From: Alsobacter ponti
GTDB lineage: Bacteria > Pseudomonadota > Alphaproteobacteria > Rhizobiales > Beijerinckiaceae
DNA: 64,000 nt
Reading direction: 5' to 3'
Assembly: GCF_024294805.1 (NCBI RefSeq)
Contig: NZ_JANCLU010000022.1
Coordinates: forward strand, 1 to 64,000
In this document: positions 23,393 through 33,385 of the stretch, piece after piece
Numbering within the stretch: position 1 is the stretch's first letter
Layout: every line of letters begins with the position of its first letter
Translations under genes and position numbers: made by a program
Notes under the pieces: model-generated
The model's database searches: none
What the model saw: the letters and a program-made list of their open reading frames with translations, nothing else
Told to the model about the DNA's origin: nothing

Positions 23393-23598
23393 CAGTCCTC
23401 CGCAAGCTTGCGTGTGTGGGCGACCAGCGCGCCGGAGTGTCCCCAGTTCTCGTCGTCGACGGCGTCGATGACGATGTGGATGTTCTCCGGCTTCTTTCCA
23501 AGAACGCGAACGAGAGTCTCGCTGAACTCCCGCACGATCTGCGCCTTCGCCTCGCGGGTGAGGTTGGTCTTTGTGGTCTTCAGGTTGACGAAGGGCAT
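23392..23598 (-). CDS. 4-oxalocrotonate tautomerase-like protein in the suc operon
   Basis: A 68-residue protein of the tautomerase superfamily. It has the invariant Pro after the initiator Met (MPFVNLKTT) and the family C-terminal strand [17 protein letters not shown]. Aligned by eye to canonical 4-oxalocrotonate tautomerase, Arg11 is Asn and Arg39 is His, so the classical substrate-binding arginines are missing and substrate and reaction are unknown. It is packed between sucC (one base between the sucC stop and its ATG) and sucD (one-base stop/start overlap), so all three should be co-translated. A role linked to succinyl-CoA synthetase or keto-acid metabolism is possible but only inferred. 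Confidence 0.85.
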   Translation of the reverse strand: MPFVNLKTTKTNLTREAKAQIVREFSETLVRVLGKKPENIHIVIDAVDDENWGHSGALVAHTRKLAED

Positions 23599-23599
23599 C

Positions 23600-24793
23600 T
23601 CAGCCCCGCACGGCCTTGACGATCTTCTGCGCCGCGTCGTCGAGGTCGTCGGCGGAAATCACGTTGAGGCCGGACTCGGCGATGATCTTCTTGCCGAGGT
23701 CGACGTTGGTGCCCTCGAGGCGCACCACCAGCGGAACCTGCAGCCCGACATCCTTGACCGCGGCGATGACGCCCTCGGCGATCACATCGCAGCGCATGAT
23801 GCCGCCGAAGATGTTGATCAGGATGCCCTTCACGTTCGGGTCGGCGGTGATGATCTTGAACGCCGCCGTCACCTTCTCCTTGCTCGCGCCGCCGCCGACA
23901 TCGAGGAAGTTGGCCGGGCTCTCGCCGTACAGCTTGATGATGTCCATCGTCGCCATGGCGAGGCCGGCGCCGTTGACCATGCAGCCGATCGTGCCGTCCA
24001 GCGTGATGTAGTTGAGGTCGTACTTGGAGGCCTCGATCTCCTTGGCGTCCTCCTCCGTCTCGTCGCGCAGGGCGGCGATGTCGGGGTGGCGGTAGAGCGC
24101 GTTGCCGTCGAAGGAGATCTTGGCGTCGAGCGCCTTCAGCTTGCCGTCGGTGGTGACGATCAGCGGGTTAATCTCCAGCATCTCCATGTCCTTCGCGACG
24201 AAGGCGGCGTAGAGCTGGGCGGCAAGCTTCTCGGCCTGCTTGGCGAGGTCGCCGGTGAGCCCGAGCGCCTGGGCGACGCGGCGGCCGTGATGTGGCATGA
24301 CGCCGGTGGCCGGGTCGACCGAGAAGGTGACGATCTTCTCGGGCGTGTCGTGGGCGACGTCCTCGATGTTCATGCCGCCCTCGGTGGAGACCACGAAGGC
24401 GATGCGCGAGGTACCGCGGTCGACCAGCATCGACAGGTAGAATTCCTTGGCGATGTCGGAGCCGTCCTCGATGTAGAGGCGGTTGACCTGCTTGCCGGCC
24501 GGGCCGGTCTGGATCGTCACCAGCGTCGCGCCGAGCATCTGACCGGCGAAGGCCTCGACCTCCTCGATCGACCGGGCGAGGCGGACGCCGCCCTTCTCGC
24601 CGGCCGAGGCTTCCTTGAACTTGCCCTTGCCGCGGCCGCCGGCGTGGATCTGCGACTTCACCACCCACAGCGGCCCGCCCAGCTCGCGCGCGGCGGCGGC
24701 GGCCTCGTCGGCGCGGAAGATGGCGCGTCCGTTGGAGACGGGCACGCCGAATTCCTTCAGCACCGCCTTGCCCTGGTATTCGTGGATGTTCAT
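23600..24793 (-). CDS. sucC: Succinyl-CoA synthetase beta subunit
   Basis: A 397-residue subunit that binds nucleotide and succinate and pairs with SucD. The ATP-grasp domain begins [35 protein letters not shown] and [16 protein letters not shown]-like succinate-binding motifs ([21 protein letters not shown]) are present. It is preceded by a 94-base gap after mdh that holds two perfect hairpins and is followed after one base by the tautomerase gene. Confidence 0.96.
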   Translation of the reverse strand: MNIHEYQGKAVLKEFGVPVSNGRAIFRADEAAAAARELGGPLWVVKSQIHAGGRGKGKFKEASAGEKGGVRLARSIEEVEAFAGQMLGATLVTIQTGPAGKQVNRLYIEDGSDIAKEFYLSMLVDRGTSRIAFVVSTEGGMNIEDVAHDTPEKIVTFSVDPATGVMPHHGRRVAQALGLTGDLAKQAEKLAAQLYAAFVAKDMEMLEINPLIVTTDGKLKALDAKISFDGNALYRHPDIAALRDETEEDAKEIEASKYDLNYITLDGTIGCMVNGAGLAMATMDIIKLYGESPANFLDVGGGASKEKVTAAFKIITADPNVKGILINIFGGIMRCDVIAEGVIAAVKDVGLQVPLVVRLEGTNVDLGKKIIAESGLNVISADDLDDAAQKIVKAVRG

Positions 24794-24820
24794 GAGGACT
24801 CTCCGGTGGGTCGGCTTGCG

Positions 24821-24882
24821 CGGCGTCGCGCGCCGGGGATGGCGCGACGCCGGGAATGGACGGCGGGCCGCTGCGGCCCGCC
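24821..24882. other. Two perfect hairpins in the mdh-sucC gap
   Basis: The first has 11-bp arms CGGCGTCGCGC (24821-24831) and GCGCGACGCCG (24842-24852) with a 10-base loop. The second has 9-bp arms GGCGGGCCG (24862-24870) and CGGCCCGCC (24874-24882) with loop CTG, five bases after the mdh stop on the minus strand. No U-runs. They resemble the pair in the sucA-sucB gap. Confidence 0.65.
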
Positions 24883-24887
24883 CGCGA

Positions 24888-25949
<1,062 letters not shown>

Positions 25950-26087
25950 TCACGCGAAAGGCTTACGACGGCGGGAGCCCAGGGCCTCGACGGCAACGGC
26001 GTAGCTCCAGACAAGTTCCTGACCAGGCAACAGAAAACGGAAAATCCGCTACGCCGGACCGACCAGGGGTTGCGGCGGTTGCAGCCT

Positions 26088-26118
26088 GTTACAATTTTCA
26101 AATTTTGTTAGTTGTAAC
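26088..26118. promoter_or_regulatory. AT-rich palindromic site, possible operator
   Basis: An inverted repeat GTTACAA (26088-26094) - 17 bases - TTGTAAC (26112-26118) surrounds an almost pure AT core. It stands out sharply from the surrounding GC-rich DNA and lies about 140 bases upstream of the candidate mdh promoter and about 90 bases beyond the TetR gene stop. It could be an upstream activator or repressor site for the TCA operon. The regulator is not identified. Confidence 0.45.
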
Positions 26119-26206
26119 GGGTTTTTCGTCCCATGAAGCCGACCTGCGGGTGGGTTCGCAGCCGGACCTCGCGCCACTGTCGCGGCCGGGCGGCGCGGGC
26201 GGCGGC

Positions 26207-26827
26207 TCACACGATGCCGCCCTTCAGCCCGCGCAGGACCAGCTTGACCGTGGCGGCGAGGCGCTCGTCGACGACGCGGCGCGGCAGCTCGCGGTCGAGC
26301 CGCACGGCGGGGGGATGGATGAAGCGGAACGTCGCGTCGAGCACCAGTGCGACGCCGCGCTCGAGGCGGCGCACCTGGAACAGCTCGGCGGCAATGCCCT
26401 CCTCGACGGCGCGCTCGATGAGCGTGCGCACGCGCTGGCGATGCTTGCGCACGGCCGGCTGGTTGGCCTCGTGCGCCGCGATGAAGAGGTCGAACAGGTT
26501 GGGGTCGGTCTCCAGCCGGTCGCGGCGCGAACCGGCGAGCGCCAGCAGCATGCGCTCCAGCTTGTCGTCGGCCGGGTCCGGAGCGTCGGCGATCTGCGCC
26601 AGCTCGGACTCCAGCGGCCTCAGCCAGTCCGCCGTGACGGCGTCGGCCAGCGCCGCCTTGGACGGGAAGTAGCGGTAGACGTTGGCGTGCGTCATCCCCG
26701 CCTCGCGGGCCACCGAAACCACGGTGGTGCGGCCGATGCCGTGCCGCCGCACGTGGTCGGCGGCGATGGCGAGGATGCGCTCGTCCTGGGAGAGCGGCGC
26801 GGCGGCGAAGGGCGGCGATGACGGCAC
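26207..26827 (-). CDS. TetR family transcriptional regulator
   Basis: A 206-residue regulator with an N-terminal TetR helix-turn-helix (residues 14-60; TTVVSVAREAGMTHANVYRYFPSKAALADAV). The C-terminal ligand-binding domain is helical and not diagnostic. The only in-frame start giving a complete DNA-binding domain is GTG at 26827. It lies between zapE (65 bases upstream, same strand) and mdh, interrupting a neighbourhood where zapE and mdh are usually adjacent. Its target is unknown. Confidence 0.85.
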   Translation of the reverse strand: MPSSPPFAAAPLSQDERILAIAADHVRRHGIGRTTVVSVAREAGMTHANVYRYFPSKAALADAVTADWLRPLESELAQIADAPDPADDKLERMLLALAGSRRDRLETDPNLFDLFIAAHEANQPAVRKHRQRVRTLIERAVEEGIAAELFQVRRLERGVALVLDATFRFIHPPAVRLDRELPRRVVDERLAATVKLVLRGLKGGIV

Positions 26828-26892
26828 GGCGTGTCCCGAAGGTTTCGGCGCATCCTAGCGCACGCGCCGCCGGCGCGCGCGCCCCGCGCCGC

Positions 26893-28068
26893 TCAGGTCT
26901 CGACGAGGCCCGTGGTGTCGCCCGAAGCGCGCGAGTCGGTGCGCCCGTGCGGCAGAGCGAGATAGTCCTCCGAGCGCATCTCGATCAGCCGCGACACGGT
27001 GCGGTCGAACTCGAACGCCTCGCGCCCGTCCGTCGCGGTGTAGAGCAGATGCGGCTCCGCCGCCGCGCTGGCCAGCAGCTTGACGCGCGCGTCGTACAGC
27101 GCGTCGATCAGCGTGATGAAGCGCTTGGCCGCGTTGCGCTGCTCAAAGCCCATCGTCGGCACTCCTTCCAGCACCAGCGTGTGGAAGCGTTCGGCCAGCG
27201 CCAGGTAGTCGGAGGCGCCGAGGGGCCTTTCGCACAATTCCGCGAAGCCCAGCCACGCGACGCCCTGCGCGGCGCGCGCCACCACCAGCTCCCGGCCCTT
27301 GACGTGCAGGGTCACGGCGTGCGGCTCCGCGCCGCCGGTGAGCGCGCGGAAGGACTCGGCGAGCCGCGCGTGCGCCGCCGCGTCGGCCGGCGCGTGCCAC
27401 ACCCTCGCGCCGCGCAGCTTCTCCATGCGGAAGTCGGTGCGCGCGTCGAGCCGCACCACGTCCATGCGCGTCAGCAGCAGGTCGATGAACGGCGTGAACA
27501 GCGCGCGGTTGAGCCCGCCTTCGTAGAGAAGCTGCGGCTCGACGTTGGAGGTCGCGACCACGGTCACGCCTTCGGCGAACAGCGCCTTGAACAGCCGCCC
27601 GAGGATCATCGCGTCGGCGATATCGGTGACGGTGAACTCGTCGAAGCACAGCAGCATCGCCTCGTGCGCCAGCGCGGCGGCGACAGCGGGGATCGGATCG
27701 GGATCCTTCGCCTCGCCGCTCTTCACGCGTTGGCGGTAGTCGTGGATGCGCTCGTGGACGTCCGCCATGAACTCGTGGAAATGCGCGCGGCGCTTGCTCT
27801 CGATCGGCACGGTGTCGACGAAGAGGTCCATCAGCATCGTCTTGCCGCGGCCCACCGAGCCCCAGATGTAAAGGCCGCGCACCGGGGGCGCCGGCGGCCG
27901 CTTGCCGAACAGCCAGCCAAGCGCGCTCTTCTTGCGCGCCAGCCCGCGCTCGGACAGCGCCGCGCCGAGGTCGGCCAGCCTGCGCACCACCTCCTTCTGC
28001 GCGGCGTCCTCCTCGATGGCCCCCTGCGCGACGAGCGCGCGATAGGTCTGTGCAAGGGTCGAGGGCAC
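26893..28068 (-). CDS. zapE: Cell division protein ZapE / AFG1-like ATPase
   Basis: A 391-residue P-loop ATPase of the AFG1/ZapE family, which associates with the division ring in bacteria and with respiratory-complex quality control in mitochondria. Walker A is GSVGRGKTMLMDLF, Walker B is LLCFDEF, and the family helix HFHEFMADVHERIH follows the P-loop. The start is taken as GTG at 28068 (VPSTLAQTYRALV) with GGAG upstream; the longer open frame lacks family similarity. It is located upstream of the TCA operon, a common rhizobial arrangement. Confidence 0.88.
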   Translation of the reverse strand: MPSTLAQTYRALVAQGAIEEDAAQKEVVRRLADLGAALSERGLARKKSALGWLFGKRPPAPPVRGLYIWGSVGRGKTMLMDLFVDTVPIESKRRAHFHEFMADVHERIHDYRQRVKSGEAKDPDPIPAVAAALAHEAMLLCFDEFTVTDIADAMILGRLFKALFAEGVTVVATSNVEPQLLYEGGLNRALFTPFIDLLLTRMDVVRLDARTDFRMEKLRGARVWHAPADAAAHARLAESFRALTGGAEPHAVTLHVKGRELVVARAAQGVAWLGFAELCERPLGASDYLALAERFHTLVLEGVPTMGFEQRNAAKRFITLIDALYDARVKLLASAAAEPHLLYTATDGREAFEFDRTVSRLIEMRSEDYLALPHGRTDSRASGDTTGLVET

Positions 28069-28319
28069 GCGGGGCGATCTCCGGGCAGGGCGCGCAGGCT
28101 TATCGCGCCCCACGCCGGCGGGCAACGCCCACCAACGGCGGAGCGTTGCGCGGGCCGCGTCCGCCACCGGATGAGACGAAAGACGGCCGACCAAAGAACG
28201 GCGCGGCGCGCCATCAACGGGCCATGCTTTGTGTGGCACAGTGGGTGCGTCACAGAAGCCGAATCGACGTGGAGCGGGACGCCTCGGGTTTCGGTGCTCG
28301 TGCATCTCCAGAGGACGCC

Positions 28320-28892
28320 ATGGGACAGGCCAGCTTTCCAGCCGGCATGATTCGCGCGCTGACAATCGCCGACCTTCCATGCTTTCGCGACCACCTCCTG
28401 CGCCTCGACGAGGAGGGGCGGCGCGGCCGCTTCGGGATGGGCGCGACGGACGCCTTCCTGCGCCGCTACGCGGAGACCGCCTTCACGCTCGGCGCGGTCA
28501 TCTTCGGCTATTTCGAGAACGGCCTTCTGCGGGCCGTCGGCGAGCTGCGCCCGGTTTCCGAACACGAGGCCGAGGCGGCCTTCAACGTCGAGCACGATCT
28601 GCGTCGGCGCGGCATCGCGACGGCTTTGTTCGCGCACGTGCTGGAAGCGGCGAAACAGCGTCGCATGCGGCGTCTCTACATGAGCTGCCTCACCTACAAC
28701 GAGGCGATGCAGGCGCTCGCCCGCAAGTTCTCGGCGGACCTCGTCTTCGAGCGCTCGGACGTGCTGACGATCGAGACGTGCGAGGCGGACAACGAGCCGC
28801 GCGCGGGAGCTTCCGGCGCGGCCGGCGACGCGCGTTTCGCGACGGCGATCCTGACGCTGCGCAAGGGCTGGTTCGGACGCCGTCCGCGCTGA
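28320..28892 (+). CDS. GNAT family N-acetyltransferase
   Basis: A 190-residue acetyltransferase. The acetyl-CoA-binding motif A is recognisable as FNVEHDLRRRGIATALFAHVLEAA. The substrate is unknown. The start at 28320 has GAGG eight bases before it. It is divergent from zapE with a 251-base gap and is followed by the histone-like gene. The C-terminal tail (ATAILTLRKGWFGRRPR) is basic. No operon partner is evident. Confidence 0.8.
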   Translation: MGQASFPAGMIRALTIADLPCFRDHLLRLDEEGRRGRFGMGATDAFLRRYAETAFTLGAVIFGYFENGLLRAVGELRPVSEHEAEAAFNVEHDLRRRGIATALFAHVLEAAKQRRMRRLYMSCLTYNEAMQALARKFSADLVFERSDVLTIETCEADNEPRAGASGAAGDARFATAILTLRKGWFGRRPR

Positions 28893-29004
28893 CGCGCGAC
28901 CCTCCCGACATCGCCCGGCGTGGGCCGCCGCGGCCCCTCTTGACGAGACTTCGCGGCAACATGGAACCGCAAATCGTCTCCGACACTTGTGCGAGAGGCG
29001 GATA

Positions 29005-29048
29005 AACTTGAAAATTTTGTGACGACTAGCTTTTTTTCAGGTTTATTC
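29005..29048 (+). promoter_or_regulatory. AT-rich promoter region of the histone-like gene
   Basis: This AT-rich stretch upstream of the histone-like gene contains TTGAAA (29009-29014) and, later, TTGTGA followed 18 bases on by GTTTAT. Either could supply -35/-10 elements. It is the only low-GC segment in the 195-base gap, but no single promoter can be fixed by eye. Confidence 0.3.
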
Positions 29049-29087
29049 CGCAGGCTATCCGCGTGTCGCCTGATTCGGAGGGTGTCC

Positions 29088-29642
29088 ATGGCGAAGTCAG
29101 CGAAGTCAACCGGTAGCGTGAAAGCGTCGAAGGCTCCGGCGAAAGCCGAAGCAAAACCTGCCGCGAAGGCGGCCACCAAGACGGCCTCCAAGGCCGCCGC
29201 ACCGAAGCCGGCCGCCGCGAAGGCGTCGGCCGCGAAGGCCCCGGCCAAGAGCGCTGCGAAAGCCGCCGCTCCCAAGCCCGCCGCCGCGAAGGCAGCCGCT
29301 CCCAAGGCAGCCGCTTCCAAGGCCGCTGCTCCCAAGGCCGCTGCTCCCAAGGCCGCCGCGAAGTCCGCGGCCAAGCCCGCAGCTGCTGCGAAGGCCGCCG
29401 CCCCGAAGGCGCCCGCAAAGGCAGCCGCGAAGGCTCCCGCCAAGTCCGCCGCCAAGCCCGCCGCCGCCAAGGCGAGCGCGTCGAAGGCGAACGGCGCCGG
29501 CAAGTCGGCTGCGAAGCCCGCCGCCGCGAAGTCCGCCGCCAAGCCCGCAGCAGCGAAAGCCGCCGCGAAGCCGGCGGCCGCGAAGGCCGCGACGAAGTCG
29601 GCCGCGAAACCGGCCGCGAAGGGCGGCGCGAAGGCGAAGTGA
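29088..29642 (+). CDS. Histone H1-like Ala/Lys/Pro-rich nucleoid protein
   Basis: A 184-residue low-complexity protein made almost wholly of Ala, Lys and Pro in imperfect repeats of the type KAAAPKAA and KPAAAKA. There is no globular domain and almost no acidic residue. Such tails resemble eukaryotic histone H1 C-termini and bacterial H1-like proteins (for example AlgP or Hc1) that bind DNA by charge. The start at 29088 has GGAGG seven bases upstream; the longer frame reads through the AT-rich promoter. A strong terminator follows at 29752-29779. Repeat number is likely to vary among strains. Confidence 0.75.
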   Translation: MAKSAKSTGSVKASKAPAKAEAKPAAKAATKTASKAAAPKPAAAKASAAKAPAKSAAKAAAPKPAAAKAAAPKAAASKAAAPKAAAPKAAAKSAAKPAAAAKAAAPKAPAKAAAKAPAKSAAKPAAAKASASKANGAGKSAAKPAAAKSAAKPAAAKAAAKPAAAKAATKSAAKPAAKGGAKAK

Positions 29643-29751
29643 AACGGCGCGGGAGGCGCGACAGCGCCGGCCCGCGCGAGCGAGCGACGCTCGCGCCGCA
29701 CCGGCGCGGGCGCTGAAACTGAAACGCGTTACGACCTGGCGGAAAGCAAAA

Positions 29752-29779
29752 CGGCGTCCTCACGGACGCCGCTTTTTTT
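29752..29779. terminator. Strong bidirectional terminator between histone-like gene and sdhB
   Basis: A perfect 8-bp stem CGGCGTCC/GGACGCCG (29752-29759, 29764-29771) with loop TCAC is followed by C and T7 on the plus strand. On the minus strand the same hairpin is followed by GTTTTG, so it can also end the sdhCDAB transcript. Confidence 0.9.
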
Positions 29780-29809
29780 CGTGCGGTGAGCCGCCTCGGC
29801 GGCGCGTCC

Positions 29810-30589
29810 TCACACCTGGCGCATCACCATCATCTTCTTGATCTCGGCGATGGCCTTGGCCGGGTTCAGGCCCTTCGGGCACACCTGCGCGCAGTTCATG
29901 ATGGTGTGGCAGCGATAGAGGCGGAACGGGTCCTCGAGCGCGTCGAGACGCTCGCCGGTCGCCTCGTCGCGCGAGTCGATCAGCCAGCGATAGGCCTGCA
30001 GCAGCGCGGCCGGTCCGAGGTAGCGGTCGCCGTTCCACCAGTAGCTCGGGCAGCTCGTGGAGCAGCACGCGCACAGGATGCATTCGTAGAGCCCGTCGAG
30101 CTTGAGACGATCCTCCGGCGACTGCTTCCACTCCTTCTCCGGCGACGGCGTCTCGGTGTGCAGCCACGGCTCGATGAAGGCGTGCTGCGCGTAGAAGCGC
30201 GTGAGGTCGGGAACGAGGTCCTTCACCACCGGCATGTGCGGCAGCGGGTAGATCTTGATGGCGCCCTTCACGTCGTCCATCGCCTTGGTGCAGGCGAGCG
30301 TGTTGAGGCCGTCGATGTTCATCGCGCACGATCCGCAGATGCCCTCGCGGCAGGAGCGGCGGAAGGTCAGCGTCGGGTCGATCTTGTTCTTGATCCAGAT
30401 GATGCCGTCCAGGATCATCGGGCCGCAGTCGTCGCGGTCCACCCAGTACGTGTCCGTGCGCGGGTTGCTCTCGCCGTCCGGATCGTAGCGGTAGATCTTG
30501 AACTCGGTCAGCCGCGTCGCCCCCGCGGGCTTCGGCCACGCCTTGCCCTCGACGACGCGGGAGTTCTTCGGAAGTGCGATCTGGGCCAT
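29810..30589 (-). CDS. sdhB: Succinate dehydrogenase iron-sulfur subunit
   Basis: The 259-residue electron-transfer subunit of complex II, carrying three clusters. Cys80, Cys85, Cys88 and Cys100 (CREGICGSC ... C) bind [2Fe-2S]. Cys170, Cys173, Cys176 and Cys237 fit the [4Fe-4S] site, and Cys180, Cys227 and Cys233 the [3Fe-4S] site. It is the last gene of sdhCDAB, 12 bases after sdhA. Confidence 0.97.
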   Translation of the reverse strand: MAQIALPKNSRVVEGKAWPKPAGATRLTEFKIYRYDPDGESNPRTDTYWVDRDDCGPMILDGIIWIKNKIDPTLTFRRSCREGICGSCAMNIDGLNTLACTKAMDDVKGAIKIYPLPHMPVVKDLVPDLTRFYAQHAFIEPWLHTETPSPEKEWKQSPEDRLKLDGLYECILCACCSTSCPSYWWNGDRYLGPAALLQAYRWLIDSRDEATGERLDALEDPFRLYRCHTIMNCAQVCPKGLNPAKAIAEIKKMMVMRQV

Positions 30590-30601
30590 CTGCCGTTCCT
30601 C

Positions 30602-32440
30602 TCAGTACACCCGCGCCTTGGGCTCGATGTACTGGATCTCGTTGGTCATCGTGTAGGTGTGGACGGGCCGGTAGTCGAGCGTGACGGCGTGGCGCGCCTC
30701 GTCGATCCAGGCCAGCGTGTGCTTCATCCAGTTCTTGTCGTCGCGCTCGGGGAAGTCCTCGCGCGCCTGGGCGCCGCGGCTCTCCTGCCGGTTGAGCGCG
30801 CCTTCCATCGTCACCACCGCCTGGGTGATGAGGTTGTCGAACTCCAGCGTCTCGACGAGGTCGGAGTTCCAGATCAGCGAGCGGTCCGTCACCTTCACGT
30901 CGGCCGTGCCGCGCCACACGTCGTGGATGAGCTTCTGGCCCTCGGCCAGCACGTCGCCGGTGCGGTAGACGGCGCAGTTGCTCTGCATCGTGCGCTGCAT
31001 GCGGTCGCGCAGCTCGGCGGTCGGCGTGCCGCCGGAGGCATGGCGGAAGCGGTCGAGCCGCGACAGCGACAGGTCGGCCGAGCCGGCGGGCAGCTCGGCG
31101 TGGGACTCGCCCGGCTTGACGAGGTCGGCGGCGCGCAGGCCGGCGGCGCGGCCGAACACCACGAGGTCGATGAGCGAGTTGGAGCCGAGCCGGTTGGCGC
31201 CGTGCACCGACACGCAGGCCGCCTCGCCGATCGCCATCAGGCCGGGGACCACCGTGTCGGGGTCGCCGTCGCGCTTGGTCAGCACCTCACCGTGATAGTT
31301 CGTGGGGATGCCGCCCATGTTGTAGTGGACGGTCGGCAGCACCGGGATCGGCTCGCGCGTCACGTCGACGCCGGCGAAGATCTTGGCGCTCTCCGAGATG
31401 CCGGGCAGGCGCTCGTGCAGGATCTTCGGGTCGAGGTGGTCGAGGTGCAGGTAGATGTGGTCCTTGCCACGCCCCACGCCGCGGCCGCCGCGGATCTCCA
31501 TCGTCATGGCGCGCGACACCACGTCGCGCGAGGCGAGGTCCTTGGCCGACGGGGCGTAGCGCTCCATGAAGCGCTCGCCTTCGGAGTTGGTGAGGTAGCC
31601 GCCCTCGCCGCGCGCGCCCTCGGTGATCAGGCATCCCGCGCCGTAGATGCCGGTGGGATGGAACTGCACGAACTCCATGTCCTGCAGCGGCAGGCCGGCG
31701 CGCAGCACCATGGCGTTGCCATCGCCGGTGCAGGTGTGGGCGGAGGTGGCCGAGAAATAGGCGCGCCCGTAGCCGCCCGTCGCCAGGATGGTCTGGTGGG
31801 CGCGGAAGCGGTGGATGGTGCCGTCGTCCATCTTCAGGGCGACCACGCCGCGGCAGCGGCCGTGCTCGTCCATGATGAGGTCGATGGCGAAGTACTCGAT
31901 GAAGAACTCGGTCGAGTTGCGCAGCGCCTGGCCGTACAGCGTGTGCAGGATGGCGTGGCCGGTGCGGTCGGCCGCCGCGCAGGTGCGCTGGGCGATGCCC
32001 TTGCCGTAGTCGGTGGTCATGCCGCCGAACGGGCGCTGGTAGATCTTGCCCGCCTCGGTGCGCGAGAACGGCACGCCCCAGTGCTCCAGCTCGTACACCG
32101 CCGCCGGGGCGTTCTTGCACAGGTACTCGATGGCGTCCTGGTCGCCGAGCCAGTCGGAGCCCTTGACGGTGTCGTACATGTGCCAGCGCCAGTCGTCCGG
32201 CCCCATGTTGCCGAGCGAGGCGGAGATGCCGCCCTGCGCCGCGACGGTGTGCGAGCGCGTCGGGAACACCTTGGAGATGCACGCCGTGCGCAGCCCGGCC
32301 TGCGAGCAGCCGACCGTGGCGCGGAGCCCCGCGCCGCCCGCGCCCACCACCACCACGTCGAACGTGTGGTCGGTGATCGGATAGGCCCGGCCGTTCACCG
32401 CCGGGGCGGCGCCGGAGTTGGCGTTTGCGTTGGCGGCCAT
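30602..32440 (-). CDS. sdhA: Succinate dehydrogenase flavoprotein subunit
   Basis: The 612-residue catalytic subunit that oxidises succinate to fumarate. The FAD-binding fold [18 protein letters not shown] is followed by the covalent-flavin motif [10 protein letters not shown] with His64 as the attachment residue. The active-site region [25 protein letters not shown] is intact. It starts four bases after the sdhD stop. The window also encodes sdhAF4 (51683-51916), a factor that assists SdhA assembly. Confidence 0.97.
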   Translation of the reverse strand: MAANANANSGAAPAVNGRAYPITDHTFDVVVVGAGGAGLRATVGCSQAGLRTACISKVFPTRSHTVAAQGGISASLGNMGPDDWRWHMYDTVKGSDWLGDQDAIEYLCKNAPAAVYELEHWGVPFSRTEAGKIYQRPFGGMTTDYGKGIAQRTCAAADRTGHAILHTLYGQALRNSTEFFIEYFAIDLIMDEHGRCRGVVALKMDDGTIHRFRAHQTILATGGYGRAYFSATSAHTCTGDGNAMVLRAGLPLQDMEFVQFHPTGIYGAGCLITEGARGEGGYLTNSEGERFMERYAPSAKDLASRDVVSRAMTMEIRGGRGVGRGKDHIYLHLDHLDPKILHERLPGISESAKIFAGVDVTREPIPVLPTVHYNMGGIPTNYHGEVLTKRDGDPDTVVPGLMAIGEAACVSVHGANRLGSNSLIDLVVFGRAAGLRAADLVKPGESHAELPAGSADLSLSRLDRFRHASGGTPTAELRDRMQRTMQSNCAVYRTGDVLAEGQKLIHDVWRGTADVKVTDRSLIWNSDLVETLEFDNLITQAVVTMEGALNRQESRGAQAREDFPERDDKNWMKHTLAWIDEARHAVTLDYRPVHTYTMTNEIQYIEPKARVY

Positions 32441-32444
32441 GGTT

Positions 32445-32840
32445 TCAGGCTCCGAAGCTCAGCTTGAGGATCGCGACGACGCAGGCGAGGCCCACGAGGA
32501 TGGCGAAGAAATTGTTGAGAATGAGCCACGCGAACTTGGGGCCTTCCTCGTGCGCGTAGTCCTCGATGATCACCTGCATGCCGATGCGCATGTGCATGAC
32601 GCCGGTGACGACGAAGAGCAGCATCAGCACCGCCCAGAGCGGGTTGGCGAGCGTCGCGGCCAGCGCGTCGTAGCCGCCGCCCAGCGTCTTCAGCACCAGC
32701 ACGACGAAGGCGATGGTGAGCGGGATCTGGGCGATCGCGGTCAGGCGCTGCCGCCAGAAATGCTCGGTGCCCGACCGGGCGGACCCCAGTCCGCGCACCC
32801 GCTTCAGGGGAGTCTCGATGCGGTTGTGAAGCTCGGCCAT
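32445..32840 (-). CDS. sdhD: Succinate dehydrogenase membrane anchor subunit
   Basis: A 131-residue protein with three transmembrane helices (about residues 34-56, 66-88 and 102-125). The segment [13 protein letters not shown] matches the conserved SdhD haem/quinone motif HxxxGxxxxxxDY. It lies 10 bases after sdhC and four before sdhA. Confidence 0.93.
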   Translation of the reverse strand: MAELHNRIETPLKRVRGLGSARSGTEHFWRQRLTAIAQIPLTIAFVVLVLKTLGGGYDALAATLANPLWAVLMLLFVVTGVMHMRIGMQVIIEDYAHEEGPKFAWLILNNFFAILVGLACVVAILKLSFGA

Positions 32841-32850
32841 CGGGGCCCCC

Positions 32851-33249
32851 TCAGCGAATGACGTAGGCGGCGATCCAGACCAGCAGCGTCAGCGCGACGG
32901 AGCCGATCGGCGTCAGCCAGGTGAGTTGCTCGCGGCCGATCGCGCCCATGCCGTGGCCGGTGTCCCAGATCAGGTGGCGCACGCCGCCGATCATGTGGTG
33001 GAACAGCGCCCAGGTGTAGCCGAACAGCACGAGCCGGCCGAGGAAGCTGCCGAGCGCCCACTCCACCGTCGCGAACGCGTCCGGGCTCGTCGCGCCGGCG
33101 ATCAGCCAGGCGGCGAGGATCAGCGTGCCGACATAGAGCGCCGCGCCGGTGATCCGGTGCAGGATCGACATGACCATGTTGGGCAGCGGCCGAAAAATCT
33201 GCAGGTGCGGCGAAAGGGGACGTTCGATCCGGGGCTTGGAGTCGGCCAT
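32851..33249 (-). CDS. sdhC: Succinate dehydrogenase cytochrome b556 subunit
   Basis: A 132-residue, three-helix anchor subunit. RPLSPHLQIFRPLPNMVMSILHR carries the quinone-site Ser/Arg residues, and FHHMIGGVRHLIWD contains the haem b ligand histidine. The start at 33249 (MADSKPRIERP) is set by GAGAAGG five bases upstream; the longer frame from 33294 is unsupported. It is the first gene of sdhCDAB and divergent from a TetR gene. Confidence 0.94.
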   Translation of the reverse strand: MADSKPRIERPLSPHLQIFRPLPNMVMSILHRITGAALYVGTLILAAWLIAGATSPDAFATVEWALGSFLGRLVLFGYTWALFHHMIGGVRHLIWDTGHGMGAIGREQLTWLTPIGSVALTLLVWIAAYVIR

Positions 33250-33312
33250 TGCCTTCTCTTTCGGATGAAAGTTGCGCAAGGAATTGCGAAACAAGGGGAG
33301 TTGTGCGGCCTT

Positions 33313-33341
33313 TCAGTACCGAATGTCGCCTCCCCGCGCAA
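33313..33341 (-). promoter_or_regulatory. Candidate promoter of sdhCDAB
   Basis: On the minus strand TTGCGC (33336-33341) and TACTGA (33313-33318) are 17 bases apart, about 65 bases before sdhC. The pair lies within the short divergent gap shared with the TetR gene (33386), which could therefore bind over it. Motif-based only. Confidence 0.35.
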
Positions 33342-33385
33342 TGCGCTAGCATCGCGACATTAGGCGGAGATTCGGCGCGGGAGCG

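Noticed and set aside
28694-29701. A 335-codon minus-strand frame of Phe/Ala-rich repeats
   Set aside because: It is the exact antisense of the Ala/Lys/Pro repeat gene, and its repetitiveness is a by-product of that gene.
33120-33363. A separate small gene between sdhC and the TetR gene
   Set aside because: The open frames there only overlap sdhC in other phases or its leader and lack ribosome sites.
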